From positions 4,526,001-4,590,000 of the forward strand of contig NZ_CP146022.1 in NCBI RefSeq assembly GCF_036967205.1: a DNA stretch of 64,000 bases. The letters are read 5' to 3'. Source of the DNA: Streptomyces sp. Q6 (GTDB lineage Bacteria > Actinomycetota > Actinomycetes > Streptomycetales > Streptomycetaceae). Shown here one piece after another: positions 36,337 through 44,612 of this stretch (position 1 is the first letter of the stretch; each line of letters opens with the position of its first letter). A program made the position numbers and the translations under genes. The notes under the pieces were generated by a model, which made no database searches, was not told the DNA's origin, and was given only the letters and a program-made list of their open reading frames with translations.

Positions 36337-37791
36337 ATGCCAGTCCACCTGCGACGCGCCCGCCTCGGGCCACCGACACCGGGAGCACTCCTGCCGCGGC
36401 TCGCCGGCGCCCTGGTGCACCGGGTGTGGGCGCTGGCCGAGCAGTACGGGCGGGTGACGGCCGAGCGGCCGGGGCGCTACCGGTTCGCGCGGCTCGGCGA
36501 CGGGGTGTGCCTCGCGTTCCCGCCGGGCGCCGTCTTCGGTGAACGGGCCATCGCGATCGGCGACGGCACCCTGGTCGGGGCGCAGGTGAGCCTCTCGGCG
36601 GGGTTCCCGTGCGCGACGGAGCCCGGCCCCGGGCTCCCCGGACTCGTGGTGCGGATCGGTGCCCGGTGCATGATCGCCCGGGGTACCCACATCGTGGGCC
36701 ACCACCGCATCGACATCGGCGACGACGTCTTCATCGCCCCGTACGCGTACCTCACCGACCAGAACCACGGCTACACCGACCCGGACCGGCCCATCGGCGG
36801 ACAGCCGCCCGTGAACGAGCCCGTCGTCATCGGCGACGGCTGCTGGCTCGGCACGGGCGTGACCGTGCTGCCCGGCACCCGCCTCGGCCGCAACGTCACG
36901 GTCGCGGCGGGCGCCGTCGTCCGCGGCACGTTCCCGGACCGGTGCGTGATCGCGGGCGTCCCGGCGCGGATCGTGCGCCGTTACGTACCGGGCAGGGGCT
37001 GGCAGCGGACCACCGACGAACCACGACGCCACCAGGAGGACACCATGAAGAAGGCACCCGAGGGCGACATCCCCATCATGATCGTCGGCGACTCGATCAG
37101 TCACGGCAGCAGCGGCGACTGGACCTGGCGCTACTTCTTCTGGAAGCACCTGAAGAACGAGGGCCTGAGCATCGACCTCGTCGGCCCGAAGGACACCCTC
37201 GACAACATCCGTACGGAAGAGGTCGGCGACGACGACGCGACGTACGCGGACCCGGAGTTCGACCGCGACCACGACGCCCAGTGGGGCCGCCCGTACGTCC
37301 AGGAGAAGGACGTCATCGAGGCCAAGGTCGCCGAGTACGAACCGGAGTACCTGCTGGTGCTGCTCGGCATCAACGACCTGTTCTGGTACGGGGTGACGCC
37401 CGACCGGTTCGCCGCCAACCTGCGGGAGTTCCTGGCGAACGCGCGGCGCCCGGCACCCGACGTACGGATCGTCATCGGCACCGTACTGGAGACGCAGAAG
37501 GCGCTCGACGACCCCGAGTTCGCGAAGCTGGTGGCGGCGACCAACGAGCAACTGCGCGCCGTCGCCGCCGAGTCGGGGGTGGCCGTCGCCGAGACGGCGG
37601 CCGAGTTCAGCGCCCCCGAGCACACCTGGGACGGCACGCACCCCAACCCCAACGGGGAGCTGCGCATCGCGGCCGCCTTCGCCGACCGCCTCGCCGAGAC
37701 GTACGGCCTGGGCGCCCCGTACCCCCGCCCCTACCCGGTCCTCGACGCGGTCGCCCCCGAAGCGAAGGCCCCCGTCGACATCCCCGACTGA
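36337..37791 (+). CDS. hexapeptide-repeat acyltransferase read through into SGNH hydrolase
   Basis: One open frame of 484 codons joins two enzymes. The first 225 residues are a left-handed beta-helix acyltransferase of the maltose/galactoside acetyltransferase group (RIGARCMIARGTHIVGHHRIDIGDDVFIAPYAYLTDQNHGYTD, VVIGDGCWLGTGVTVLPGTRLGRNVTVAAGAVV, IAGVPARIVRRYVPG). A Gln/Arg-rich linker leads straight into a GDSL/SGNH hydrolase with no stop codon. A good internal start at 37045 suggests the two halves may be separate proteins. A start at ATG 36337 (MPVHLRRARLG) was chosen because coding character begins there. Confidence 0.75.
   Translation: MPVHLRRARLGPPTPGALLPRLAGALVHRVWALAEQYGRVTAERPGRYRFARLGDGVCLAFPPGAVFGERAIAIGDGTLVGAQVSLSAGFPCATEPGPGLPGLVVRIGARCMIARGTHIVGHHRIDIGDDVFIAPYAYLTDQNHGYTDPDRPIGGQPPVNEPVVIGDGCWLGTGVTVLPGTRLGRNVTVAAGAVVRGTFPDRCVIAGVPARIVRRYVPGRGWQRTTDEPRRHQEDTMKKAPEGDIPIMIVGDSISHGSSGDWTWRYFFWKHLKNEGLSIDLVGPKDTLDNIRTEEVGDDDATYADPEFDRDHDAQWGRPYVQEKDVIEAKVAEYEPEYLLVLLGINDLFWYGVTPDRFAANLREFLANARRPAPDVRIVIGTVLETQKALDDPEFAKLVAATNEQLRAVAAESGVAVAETAAEFSAPEHTWDGTHPNPNGELRIAAAFADRLAETYGLGAPYPRPYPVLDAVAPEAKAPVDIPD
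37045..37791 (+). CDS. SGNH/GDSL-type hydrolase, internal start
   Basis: 248 residues if begun at ATG 37045, which has a perfect AGGAGG 4 nt upstream. SGNH blocks: I, IPIMIVGDSISHGSSG (catalytic Ser); III, LLVLLGINDLFWYG (Asn); V, HTWDGTHPNPNGEL (Asp and His). Probably a cytoplasmic esterase or lipase-like enzyme, since no signal peptide is seen. It shares the frame of the upstream acyltransferase, so both a free form and a fusion could be made. An acyltransferase beside an esterase suggests modification of one glycan or lipid. Confidence 0.75.
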   Translation: MKKAPEGDIPIMIVGDSISHGSSGDWTWRYFFWKHLKNEGLSIDLVGPKDTLDNIRTEEVGDDDATYADPEFDRDHDAQWGRPYVQEKDVIEAKVAEYEPEYLLVLLGINDLFWYGVTPDRFAANLREFLANARRPAPDVRIVIGTVLETQKALDDPEFAKLVAATNEQLRAVAAESGVAVAETAAEFSAPEHTWDGTHPNPNGELRIAAAFADRLAETYGLGAPYPRPYPVLDAVAPEAKAPVDIPD

Positions 37792-37802
37792 CGCGACCGG
37801 GG

Positions 37803-38588
37803 TCACCAGAACTGTGCGAGCACTCCCTCCTTGAACGGCGCGGGGGACACGGACAGCTCACCCGAGAACGGCCGGTTCAGCGTCAGCACGAGCACCAGGC
37901 TCACCCCGATGAGCCCGGCGACGCAGGTGACGAACATCAGCTGGGCCCGCCGGCTCTCGATGCCGTAGAGGAAGGTCAGCGGGAGCATGACGACCGCGCC
38001 GCCGTACACGAGGACGGTGAGCAGCATCGGCAGCTCCTGCTCGGCGTTGGCGAGACGGGTGCGGCGCGCGGCGGCGAGATCGGCGAGCGTCGCGACCGAC
38101 TGCTCGTAGTACGCCTGCTCGGCCGCGGTCTTCGGTTCGTACGTCTGGTACACGGTGTACAGCTCGGTGATCTCGGCGTTGGTCAGCTCCGGATCGGGCC
38201 GGCCCTCGCGCATCGGGGTCCACTGCTTGTCGACGACGGCGTGCACGTACGCGCCCATGGCCGCGGTCACCCGGTCCCGCTGCTCCGGCGGGAACGCGGC
38301 GGCCTCCCGCAGGACTTCCGCGGTCTGACTCGCCTCGGCGGCGACGTTCTCCTCGGCCGCCCCGAGCGCTTCCCACTCGGCCACGACGACGAACGCCAGG
38401 ATGATGCCGTAGATCGCGGCATACATCCCGAGCACGAGCCCGATCATCTCGTTGTACGCACCGTCCGCGATCTTCGGCATCCACCGCCTGGCCATCACAC
38501 ACCCCGCCACGGCGACGAACACGGCACCGCCGCAGATGAGCAGGCACAACGCGAACGTACTGAGGTGATTGAGCAGCCAGATATCCAT
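37803..38588 (-). CDS. DUF4239 membrane protein
   Basis: 261 residues from ATG 38588 (MDIWLLNHLSTFAL). Two N-terminal helices (residues 5-30 and 48-70), a soluble helical middle of about 110 residues, and two C-terminal helices (LLTVLVYGGAVVMLPLTFLYG, LMFVTCVAGLIGVSLVLVL), the layout of the bestrophin-like DUF4239 family. Function unknown. CAAGGT 6 nt before the ATG suggests a leaderless message. Convergent with the SGNH gene, 11 bp apart. Confidence 0.85.
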   Translation of the reverse strand: MDIWLLNHLSTFALCLLICGGAVFVAVAGCVMARRWMPKIADGAYNEMIGLVLGMYAAIYGIILAFVVVAEWEALGAAEENVAAEASQTAEVLREAAAFPPEQRDRVTAAMGAYVHAVVDKQWTPMREGRPDPELTNAEITELYTVYQTYEPKTAAEQAYYEQSVATLADLAAARRTRLANAEQELPMLLTVLVYGGAVVMLPLTFLYGIESRRAQLMFVTCVAGLIGVSLVLVLTLNRPFSGELSVSPAPFKEGVLAQFW

Positions 38589-38766
38589 CCGCCCACCTTG
38601 GCGCCCCACCCCACCGGGCCCCTCACCGACGCAACCAGGTCCACCCGAATGGAACCCGCCGCTCCAGGAACCGACCCGCGGAGTGGCTCCCCAACGGCTC
38701 CCGACCTGCTGGTAGTCGGCCTCGCCGTCAGCGTGATCCTCCTACGGAAGCGTCCGGTCGGTGGGC
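38589..38766. other. 178-bp gap with a sequence similar to one near tRNA-Pro
   Basis: No gene seen. It contains GAGTGGCTCCCCAACGGCTC at 38681-38700, similar to GTTGGCTCCCCAAGTGGCCC at 39793-39812 beside tRNA-Pro. The two may mark the edges of a former insertion that carries the toxin-antitoxin genes. Confidence 0.35.
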
Positions 38767-39213
38767 CTACAAGTCATCGGGCAGCAGCCGGAATGCTCCG
38801 TGTCCCGTCAGCGGCCGAACCATGCGGAAGTGCCGGTCCGAGGTGAACATGACCTCGGTCCGGTAGGCGGCGGCCAGAGCGACGTTCATGGCATCCGTCA
38901 AGCCGATGCCCTTCCCTCCGTCTGCGTCCCGGTAGCCCTCGAGCACTGTCATCGCCGTACGCACATGGGGGGTGATGTCGGGGATGGAGAACTTCCGCCG
39001 CTCAGTGCCCTTGGCGAGGAAGTCGAGCGCGCTGTACGCGGCCTGCGCACTGATCTTCGTGGTCACCAAGTAGTCGAGTTCAGCCAGGACCATGGGTGAG
39101 ATCACCATGTGTCCAACGGTGGAGAAGGCTTTGCGGTGGATGGCGCTGTCGTTCGTCGAGGAGACGAGGAGCCGATAGAGGGCATTGGTGTCAGCGATGA
39201 CGACGGAGCTCAA
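38767..39213 (-). CDS. PIN-domain toxin (VapC type)
   Basis: 148-residue putative ribonuclease. Acidic Mg2+-binding residues of the PIN fold are present: Asp in VVIADTNALYRLL, Glu in VLAELDYL, Asp in IGLTDAMNVALAA, and a late Asp in FTSDRHF. Starts with TTG at 39213, overlapping the antitoxin stop by 4 nt (TTGA), the usual coupling in vapBC operons. Codon bias is weaker than in core genes, in line with horizontal gain. Confidence 0.85.
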   Translation of the reverse strand: MSSVVIADTNALYRLLVSSTNDSAIHRKAFSTVGHMVISPMVLAELDYLVTTKISAQAAYSALDFLAKGTERRKFSIPDITPHVRTAMTVLEGYRDADGGKGIGLTDAMNVALAAAYRTEVMFTSDRHFRMVRPLTGHGAFRLLPDDL

Positions 39214-39455
39214 GAGCCCATCCCCTTCAGGGCTTCTTCGATGTCCTCATTGGTGAGATCGGGCCCCGTCCCGATGTCCGGAATCTCCATATCCCCCATG
39301 GGCTCGGTCGAGTAGGGCGGAACCTCGGCGGCGTCGATCGGCACGACACGGGCGACGGGGCGGCCGTTCTTGGTCACCGTGATGGTCTCGCCTCGCTCAG
39401 CGGCGGCGAGTATCTGCGAGGACCGCTGGTTGAAATCACGAGCAGTGGCTTCCAT
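39210..39455 (-). CDS. Phd/YefM-type antitoxin
   Basis: 81 residues. N-terminal Phd/YefM DNA-binding fold: EATARDFNQRSSQILAAAERGETITVTKNGRPVARVVPI. The C-terminus is acidic and likely unstructured, the part that wraps the toxin. It precedes and overlaps the PIN toxin gene. The palindrome CATGTAGTACATG includes its start codon, a likely autoregulatory site. Confidence 0.85.
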   Translation of the reverse strand: MEATARDFNQRSSQILAAAERGETITVTKNGRPVARVVPIDAAEVPPYSTEPMGDMEIPDIGTGPDLTNEDIEEALKGMGS

Positions 39456-39465
39456 GTACTACATG
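39453..39465. promoter_or_regulatory. 13-bp palindrome over the antitoxin start
   Basis: CATGTACTACATG is a perfect palindrome (one central base) whose end is the antitoxin ATG on the minus strand. In an AT-rich context (TACTACTT follows). Toxin-antitoxin complexes usually bind palindromes here. Confidence 0.5.
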
Positions 39466-39642
39466 TTACTACTTCGTGGCGGCGTTCATCCGTTGCCGGC
39501 GCAGGGGGCTCGGTCGGTGCCGATCATCGGTCGGCCTCGGTCACGGCGGGACAGCTTCCGGCCGGCAACTGAGCGGCCTGCCGGCGGCGGAGCGTAAGCC
39601 CCTCAGGTTCCTGCGCAGACACAGCCGACCCTGCTCGGTCAT

Positions 39643-39822
39643 TCATCCATGGCCGTGGACCTGCTTGTACTTCTTGATCGGGTCCTGTGGCAGTCCGCCC
39701 CGTTCGTTGACGGCGTGTCCCTGGCCCTTGGCCCATGCACGGACAAGAGATGGTGTGACGTCTGGCGTGGTCTCGTGAGGGCTGGCGAGCGAGTTGGCTC
39801 CCCAAGTGGCCCCCCAACGCAC
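39643..39822 (-). pseudogene. Lsr2-like C-terminal fragment beside tRNA-Pro
   Basis: On the minus strand the frame ending at 39643 reads PSLVRAWAKGQGHAVNERGGLPQDPIKKYKQ, close to the Lsr2 DNA-binding tail (IRAWA-x-x-G-x-x-V-x-x-R-G-x-[IL]-x-x-x-[IV]-x-x-x-Y). Only about 59 codons back to GTG 39822 are open, and the Lsr2 N-terminal dimer domain is missing. It may be a remnant of a mobile element that carried an Lsr2-like gene, or a small stand-alone protein. Confidence 0.5.
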
Positions 39823-39862
39823 ATCAGGGCCGGTACTGATTTCTCAGTACCGGCCCTGATGT
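39821..39862 (-). terminator. terminator of tRNA-Pro
   Basis: A perfect 19-bp stem (39821-39839 with 39844-39862) with a TTTC loop, 14 nt downstream of the tRNA on the minus strand. Confidence 0.85.
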
Positions 39863-39875
39863 GCTGTTTTGGCTG

Positions 39876-39949
39876 TCGGGGTGGCGGGATTTGAACCCAC
39901 GACCTCTTCGTCCCGAACGAAGCGCGCTGCCAAGCTGCGCTACACCCCG
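39876..39949 (-). tRNA. tRNA-Pro (CGG)
   Basis: 74 nt with a complete cloverleaf: acceptor CGGGGTG/CACCCCG, D arm (GCGCAGCTTGGCAGCGC), anticodon stem CTTCG/CGAAG around loop TTCGGGA (anticodon CGG), and T arm GTGGG TTCAAAT CCCGC. The CCA end is not encoded. It is a typical integration target, and element-like remnants lie on its 3' side. Confidence 0.95.
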
Positions 39950-39990
39950 ATGTCGTTGCTCCGCTCCCCGGTGGGGCGCGGCGACATCGA

Positions 39991-40734
39991 TTACTTTAGC
40001 GGACCTGCGGCCTGAGACGAAATCCGGTTTTCGGGGCCGCGGATCTCCGGCCTGATCCGGTCCAGGCCGACGAGGGCCAGCGCCAGGGCGTAGAAGGCCA
40101 GGCCGAAGACCACGGCGTTGGTGAGGACGCCCGCGTAGCCGTGGAGGTCGACGTCCAGGAACGGGTACGGGTAGCGGGCCGGTGTGCCCGGGGTCATGAT
40201 CGCGCCGCGGATCAGGGCGAACCCGAAGTAGGCGAGCGGGTAGAGCAGCCACAGGGCCGCGTGGCGCGGTCGGAGGGCGCCGGGACGGGTCAGCAGGAGC
40301 CAGTTCAGGGCGGCGCCGATGGGTGTGACCGTGTGCAGGAGCTGGTTGGAGACCTGGCGGGCCCCGGTGAGCGCCACCTGCGGGTCGTCCGTCATGGAGA
40401 AGCCGCTGGAGTCGTTGGCCAGGACGAAGTGGTAGACGAGGCCCGTGATGGAGATGAAGAGGAGCACACCGCCGGTGACCAGGGGTGGCAGCGGCGGCCG
40501 GGCCGTCCAGGCGCGCCACGCGGACAGCGCGAGGACGACCGCGACCAGGATGTTGGACTGGATCGTGAAGTAGCTCAGGACGCGCAGCGCGCTGTCGCTG
40601 ATCGACAGGTCGATGACGATCCCGGTCACCGCGGCGATGGCGACCAGGGCGCGGAACGCGGCGGCCAGGGGGCGGCGACGTGGAGGCACGACCGCCGCCG
40701 CGGGCACGGTGGAGATGCGGTGGGGCGTGATCAT
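39991..40734 (-). CDS. Pr6Pr family membrane protein
   Basis: 247 residues with six predicted helices (e.g. ALVAIAAVTGIVIDL, YFTIQSNILVAVVLAL, VTGGVLLFISITGLVYHFVL) and conserved polar residues in FTIQSN, VYHFVL and LLHTVTPI, matching the FAR-17a/AIG1-like Pr6Pr group. Function in bacteria unknown. ATG 40734 follows TACGGT by 7 nt, so probably leaderless. It starts 26 bp after the end of the phosphoesterase gene on the same strand. Confidence 0.85.
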   Translation of the reverse strand: MITPHRISTVPAAAVVPPRRRPLAAAFRALVAIAAVTGIVIDLSISDSALRVLSYFTIQSNILVAVVLALSAWRAWTARPPLPPLVTGGVLLFISITGLVYHFVLANDSSGFSMTDDPQVALTGARQVSNQLLHTVTPIGAALNWLLLTRPGALRPRHAALWLLYPLAYFGFALIRGAIMTPGTPARYPYPFLDVDLHGYAGVLTNAVVFGLAFYALALALVGLDRIRPEIRGPENRISSQAAGPLK

Positions 40735-40760
40735 GTACCCCACCGTAGAACGGACCGGGA

Positions 40761-41696
40761 TCAGCTGCCCGGGGTGAGGGTCAGGAGCGAGACCTCCGGC
40801 GGGCACGCGAAGCGGACCGGGGTGTAGCGGTTCGCGCCGCAGCCGGCCGAGACGTGCAGGTACGACGTGTTGCCCCCGGACTGGTGCGTGGACAGACCCT
40901 TCACGCGGTCCGTGTCCAGGTCGCAGTTGGTGACCAGCGCGCCGTAGAAGGGGACGCAGATCTGGCCGCCGTGGGTGTGCCCGGCGAGGATCAGCGGGTA
41001 GCCGTCGGCCGTGAAGGCGTCGAGGGCCCGCAGGTACGGGGCGTGGACGACGCCCATCGAGAAGTCGGGGCCCTCGACGGGGCCGCCCGCGACCTCTTCG
41101 TAGCGGTCGCGCTTGATGTGCGGGTCGTCCAGACCGGTGAGGCCGATCTCCATGCCCGCGACCTTCAGCGCACCCCGCGTGTTCGTGAGGTTCAGCCAGC
41201 CCGCCTCGTCGAAGCCGTCGCGCAGGCCCTCCCACGGGTTGTGGACGACACCGACGGCCGGCGCGTTGCCGTTCAGGCCGTGCTTGCCGGACATCTTCTG
41301 CGCCAAGTACCGGGCGGGGTTGCTGAATCGGGGCCCGTAGTAGTCGTTGGAGCCGAAGACGTACGCGCCCGGGAACTCCATCAGCGGGCCGAGCGCGTCG
41401 AGGACCTCGGGGACGCCCTCCGGGTCGGACAGGTTGTCGCCCGTGTTGATGACGAAGTCGGGGCGCAGGCCCGCCAGCGAACGCAGCCAGCGCTGCTTCT
41501 TGCGCTGTCCGCCGACCATGTGGATGTCGGAGACCTGGAGGATGCGCAGGGGGCGCATGCCGGCCGGCAGGACCGGGACCGTCACCCGCCTCAGCCGGAA
41601 GGAGCGGGCCTCGAATCCGGCGTAGGCGATGCCGGCGGCGCCCGCCGCCACGATGCCTGCTGAGACCTTCAGGGGAATCCCGTATCGCGCGTGCAT
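40761..41696 (-). CDS. metallophosphoesterase
   Basis: 311 residues from ATG 41696. A short N-terminal hydrophobic segment (IPLKVSAGIVAAGAAGIAYAGF) then a calcineurin-like domain with all metal motifs: QVSDIHM (D-x-H), VINTGDN (GD), FGSNDYYG (GN[HD] variant with N-D), and ILAGHTHGGQ. Probably membrane-anchored with the catalytic domain facing outward. In actinobacteria it is encoded beside the ponA2-type PBP gene, as here (Rv3683 counterpart), hinting at a role in the cell envelope. Confidence 0.93.
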   Translation of the reverse strand: MHARYGIPLKVSAGIVAAGAAGIAYAGFEARSFRLRRVTVPVLPAGMRPLRILQVSDIHMVGGQRKKQRWLRSLAGLRPDFVINTGDNLSDPEGVPEVLDALGPLMEFPGAYVFGSNDYYGPRFSNPARYLAQKMSGKHGLNGNAPAVGVVHNPWEGLRDGFDEAGWLNLTNTRGALKVAGMEIGLTGLDDPHIKRDRYEEVAGGPVEGPDFSMGVVHAPYLRALDAFTADGYPLILAGHTHGGQICVPFYGALVTNCDLDTDRVKGLSTHQSGGNTSYLHVSAGCGANRYTPVRFACPPEVSLLTLTPGS

Positions 41697-41773
41697 GTCT
41701 CCCATCGTGTCAGACCGGCACCGCCCCGGAAATCGGCGGGCGCCGCCGCCCCCGTACCTGCGACAATCAAGGC

Positions 41774-42238
41774 ATGACCACGCTCAAGTCGAAGCTGCAC
41801 GAAGACCTCAACGCCGCCATCCGGGAGCGCGATGAGCTGCGCTCCTCGACGCTCCGGCTGACCCTCTCCGCGATCACGAACCAGGAGGTCGCGGGCAAGG
41901 AGAAGCGCGAGCTCTCCGACGACGAGGTGCAGAAGGTGATCGCCAAGGAGGCGAAGAAGCGCCGCGAGGCGGCCGAGGCCTTCGAGAAGGGCGGGCGTGC
42001 CGAGTCCGCCGCCCGCGAGCTGGCGGAGGGCGAGCTGCTCGCCGTGTACCTGCCGCAGCCGCTCAGCGACGCCGAGCTGGAGCAGATCGTGGCGCAGGCC
42101 GTCGAGGAGGCGAAGGCGTCCGGCGCCGAGGGCCCCCGTGCCATGGGCCAGGTCATGAAGATCGCCAACCCGAAGATCGCGGGTCGCGCCGAGGGCGGCC
42201 GGGTCGCCGCGACGGTGAAGCGCCTGCTGGCGGGCTGA
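41774..42238 (+). CDS. GatB/YqeY domain protein
   Basis: 154-residue YqeY family protein: the tail domain of GatB as a free protein (KLHEDLNAAIRERDELRSSTLRLTLSAI, AEGELLAVYLPQPLSDAELEQIV, MGQVMKIANPKIAGRAEGGRVA). It resembles the tRNA-binding part of the amidotransferase but its role is unproven. ATG 41774; GACAAT lies 6 nt upstream, with no ribosome site, so the message is probably leaderless. Divergent from the phosphoesterase gene. Confidence 0.93.
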   Translation: MTTLKSKLHEDLNAAIRERDELRSSTLRLTLSAITNQEVAGKEKRELSDDEVQKVIAKEAKKRREAAEAFEKGGRAESAARELAEGELLAVYLPQPLSDAELEQIVAQAVEEAKASGAEGPRAMGQVMKIANPKIAGRAEGGRVAATVKRLLAG

Positions 42239-42260
42239 CCCCGTCACGACCGCCACGTAC

Positions 42261-42314
42261 GCGTACGAGAAGGGCGCCCCCGTCCACAGACGGGGGGCGC
42301 CCCTTCTCGTACGC
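42261..42314. terminator. strong bidirectional terminator
   Basis: A stem of about 24 bp (GCGTACGAGAAGGGCGCCCC and complement, 42261-42284 with 42289-42314, one or two unpaired Gs) lies between the convergent yqeY and PBP genes. Confidence 0.88.
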
Positions 42315-42356
42315 CGGGCCGGAGCCGAGGCGGGTCAGGGATCTGGGAGACCGGCC

Positions 42357-44612
42357 CTAGCGGTCCCAACCGCCGTTCCCGTTCCCCCCGTTGCCGTTCC
42401 CGCCGAGGACGTCCGACGGGAAGGAGACGCCGGGCAGCGGGTTGTCGCCGCCGCCGTCCCCGTTGTCACCGTCGTCCCCGTTGCCGCCGTCGTCGTGGCC
42501 GCCCTTGTCCTTGTCCTTGTCCCGGTCCTTGTTCTTCTCCGGGTCCGGGATGTTGACGAGGTTGAAGCTCGGCGCGGGCTTGCCCGACAGGGCGCCGGTC
42601 ATCGCCGCCCGCCAGATCGGCCCCGGCGTGTCGGCGCCGTAGACCTCGCTGTGGTAGCGGCCGCCGATGGTGATGTCGGTCATCGGCTCGCTCTGCGACG
42701 CGCTGCCGACCCAGACCGCGCCGGACAGGTTCGGCGTGTAGCCGACGAACCACGCGTTCTTACGGGCGTCGGTCGTACCCGTCTTACCGGCGTTGGCCCG
42801 GTCCTGGAGGCCGGCCTGCTGGCCCGTACCGGAGTCGACCACGCCGCTCAGCAGCGTGTTGACCTTGTCCGCGGTCTCCGTCGACATGGCGCGCGAGCAC
42901 TGCGTCTTCGGCACGGCCAGGCCCTTGCCGTTCGGGCCGGTGATCGACTCGATGGCGACCGGCGTGCAGTACGTGCCCTCGTTGGCGAACGCGGCGTACG
43001 CGGACGCCATCGTCAGCGGCGACAGACCCGTCGAACCGAGCGTCATCGACGAGGGCACCTCGGGCACCTTGTCGCCGTTGCCCTGCACCACGCCGAGCTT
43101 GTCGGTCATCTCGACGACCGGGCACATGCCGGTGTCGGCGATCATCTGCACGAAGTACGTGTTGATGGACTTCGCCATCGCCTCCTTGAGGCGATAGGGG
43201 CCGACCTCGGCCTCGTTCTCGTTCTCCACCTGGTAGTTGCCGTCGTTGCGCCAGGGCTTGCCGCTGCACGTCTGCACCGAGCTCGGGTACGGCATCTCGT
43301 ACGGCGCCGGATACTCCTGCGTCACCGGCTTGCCCTTCTCCAGGGCGGCCGCCGCGAGGAACGGCTTGAACGTCGAACCCGTCGGGAAGCCGTAGTTGGA
43401 GCCGCCGTAGGCCGAGTTGACCGAGTAGTTGATCTCGGTCTCGTTCTTGCCGTAGCCGTACGGCTTCGACTGGCCCATGCCGAGGATCTTGCCGCTGCCG
43501 GGCTCGACGAGCGTGGCGGCGGTGGCGACCTTGTCCGACTTGTAGACGTTGCTCTTGATGGAGGCCTGGACCGAGTCCTGGGTCTGCGGGTCGAGCGTCG
43601 TCTTCACCGTCAGGCCGCCGCGGTTCCAGACCTTGGCGCGCTCCTCCTTCGTCTTGCCGAACGTCGGGTCGGTCAGGAAGACCTTCTCGACGTACTTGCA
43701 GAAGAAGGCGGCGCCCCTGGTCGCTGTGATGCAGCCGTTCTGCGGCCTGCTGACCTTGAGGCCGAGGTCGGTCGCCTTGGCCCGGTCCGCCTCGGCCTGC
43801 GAGATGTCGTGCACCTCGGCCATTCGCTGGAGCACGACGTTGCGCCGCTTCTTCGCCTCGGCCTCGTCGTTGACGGGGTCGTAGCGGCTCGGCGACTGCA
43901 CGATGCCGGCGAGCATCGCCGACTCCGCCACGTCCAGGTCCTTGGCCGACTTGGAGAAGTAGCGCTGGGACGCGGCCTCGACGCCGTACGCCTGCTGTCC
44001 GAAGTACGTGATGTTCAAGTAGTTGGCGAGGATCTTCTTCTTGCCGAGCTCGTCCTCGACCTGGATCGCGTACTTCAGCTCGCGGACCTTGCGGCCGATC
44101 GTCTGCTGTGTCGCCTGCGCCAGCTTGGTCGGGTCGTCGCCCGCCTCTTCCATGAAGACGTTCTTCACGTACTGCTGCGTCAGCGTCGAGGCGCCCTGGG
44201 CGACGCCGCCACCGCGCGCGTTGGCGTTGATGGCGCGCAGGATGCCCTTCGCGTCGACGGCCCCGTGCTCGAAGAAGCGCGAGTCCTCGATCGCGACGAT
44301 CGCCTTCTGCATGTACGGGGAGATCTGGTCGAGCTTCACCACGGTGCGGTCGCGCGAGTAGACCGTCGCGATCGTGCCGCCCTGGCTGTCCAGGATGGTG
44401 GTCCGCTGGCTGAGCGGAGGTGTCTTCAGGTTGGCGGGGATCTCGTCGAAGCCCTCGACGGATCCCTTGGCCGCGAGGCCGAGCGCGCCCGCAGCGGGCA
44501 GCGCGATTCCGGCGAGCACGGCTCCTGAGAGCACGCTGACACCGAGGAACTTGGCGGCCTGTTGGGCCGGCGACATCCCGCCGCCGCTACCGGCCGAGCG
44601 CTTCTTTCCCAT
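42357..44612 (-). CDS. bifunctional class A penicillin-binding protein (PonA type)
   Basis: 751 residues from ATG 44612 (MGKKRSAGSGGG). Cytoplasmic tail, one membrane anchor (residues 18-45), GT51 transglycosylase with the catalytic EDSRFFEH and QGASTLTQQYVKN motifs, then a transpeptidase with S-x-x-K (GSTFKPF), S-x-N (KSINTYF) and KTGTTD. A charged tail rich in Lys/Asp and Gly/Asn (DRDKDKDKGGHDDGG) ends the protein. It polymerises and cross-links peptidoglycan. Divergent from wblA, as in other actinobacteria. Confidence 0.96.
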   Translation of the reverse strand: MGKKRSAGSGGGMSPAQQAAKFLGVSVLSGAVLAGIALPAAGALGLAAKGSVEGFDEIPANLKTPPLSQRTTILDSQGGTIATVYSRDRTVVKLDQISPYMQKAIVAIEDSRFFEHGAVDAKGILRAINANARGGGVAQGASTLTQQYVKNVFMEEAGDDPTKLAQATQQTIGRKVRELKYAIQVEDELGKKKILANYLNITYFGQQAYGVEAASQRYFSKSAKDLDVAESAMLAGIVQSPSRYDPVNDEAEAKKRRNVVLQRMAEVHDISQAEADRAKATDLGLKVSRPQNGCITATRGAAFFCKYVEKVFLTDPTFGKTKEERAKVWNRGGLTVKTTLDPQTQDSVQASIKSNVYKSDKVATAATLVEPGSGKILGMGQSKPYGYGKNETEINYSVNSAYGGSNYGFPTGSTFKPFLAAAALEKGKPVTQEYPAPYEMPYPSSVQTCSGKPWRNDGNYQVENENEAEVGPYRLKEAMAKSINTYFVQMIADTGMCPVVEMTDKLGVVQGNGDKVPEVPSSMTLGSTGLSPLTMASAYAAFANEGTYCTPVAIESITGPNGKGLAVPKTQCSRAMSTETADKVNTLLSGVVDSGTGQQAGLQDRANAGKTGTTDARKNAWFVGYTPNLSGAVWVGSASQSEPMTDITIGGRYHSEVYGADTPGPIWRAAMTGALSGKPAPSFNLVNIPDPEKNKDRDKDKDKGGHDDGGNGDDGDNGDGGGDNPLPGVSFPSDVLGGNGNGGNGNGGWDR

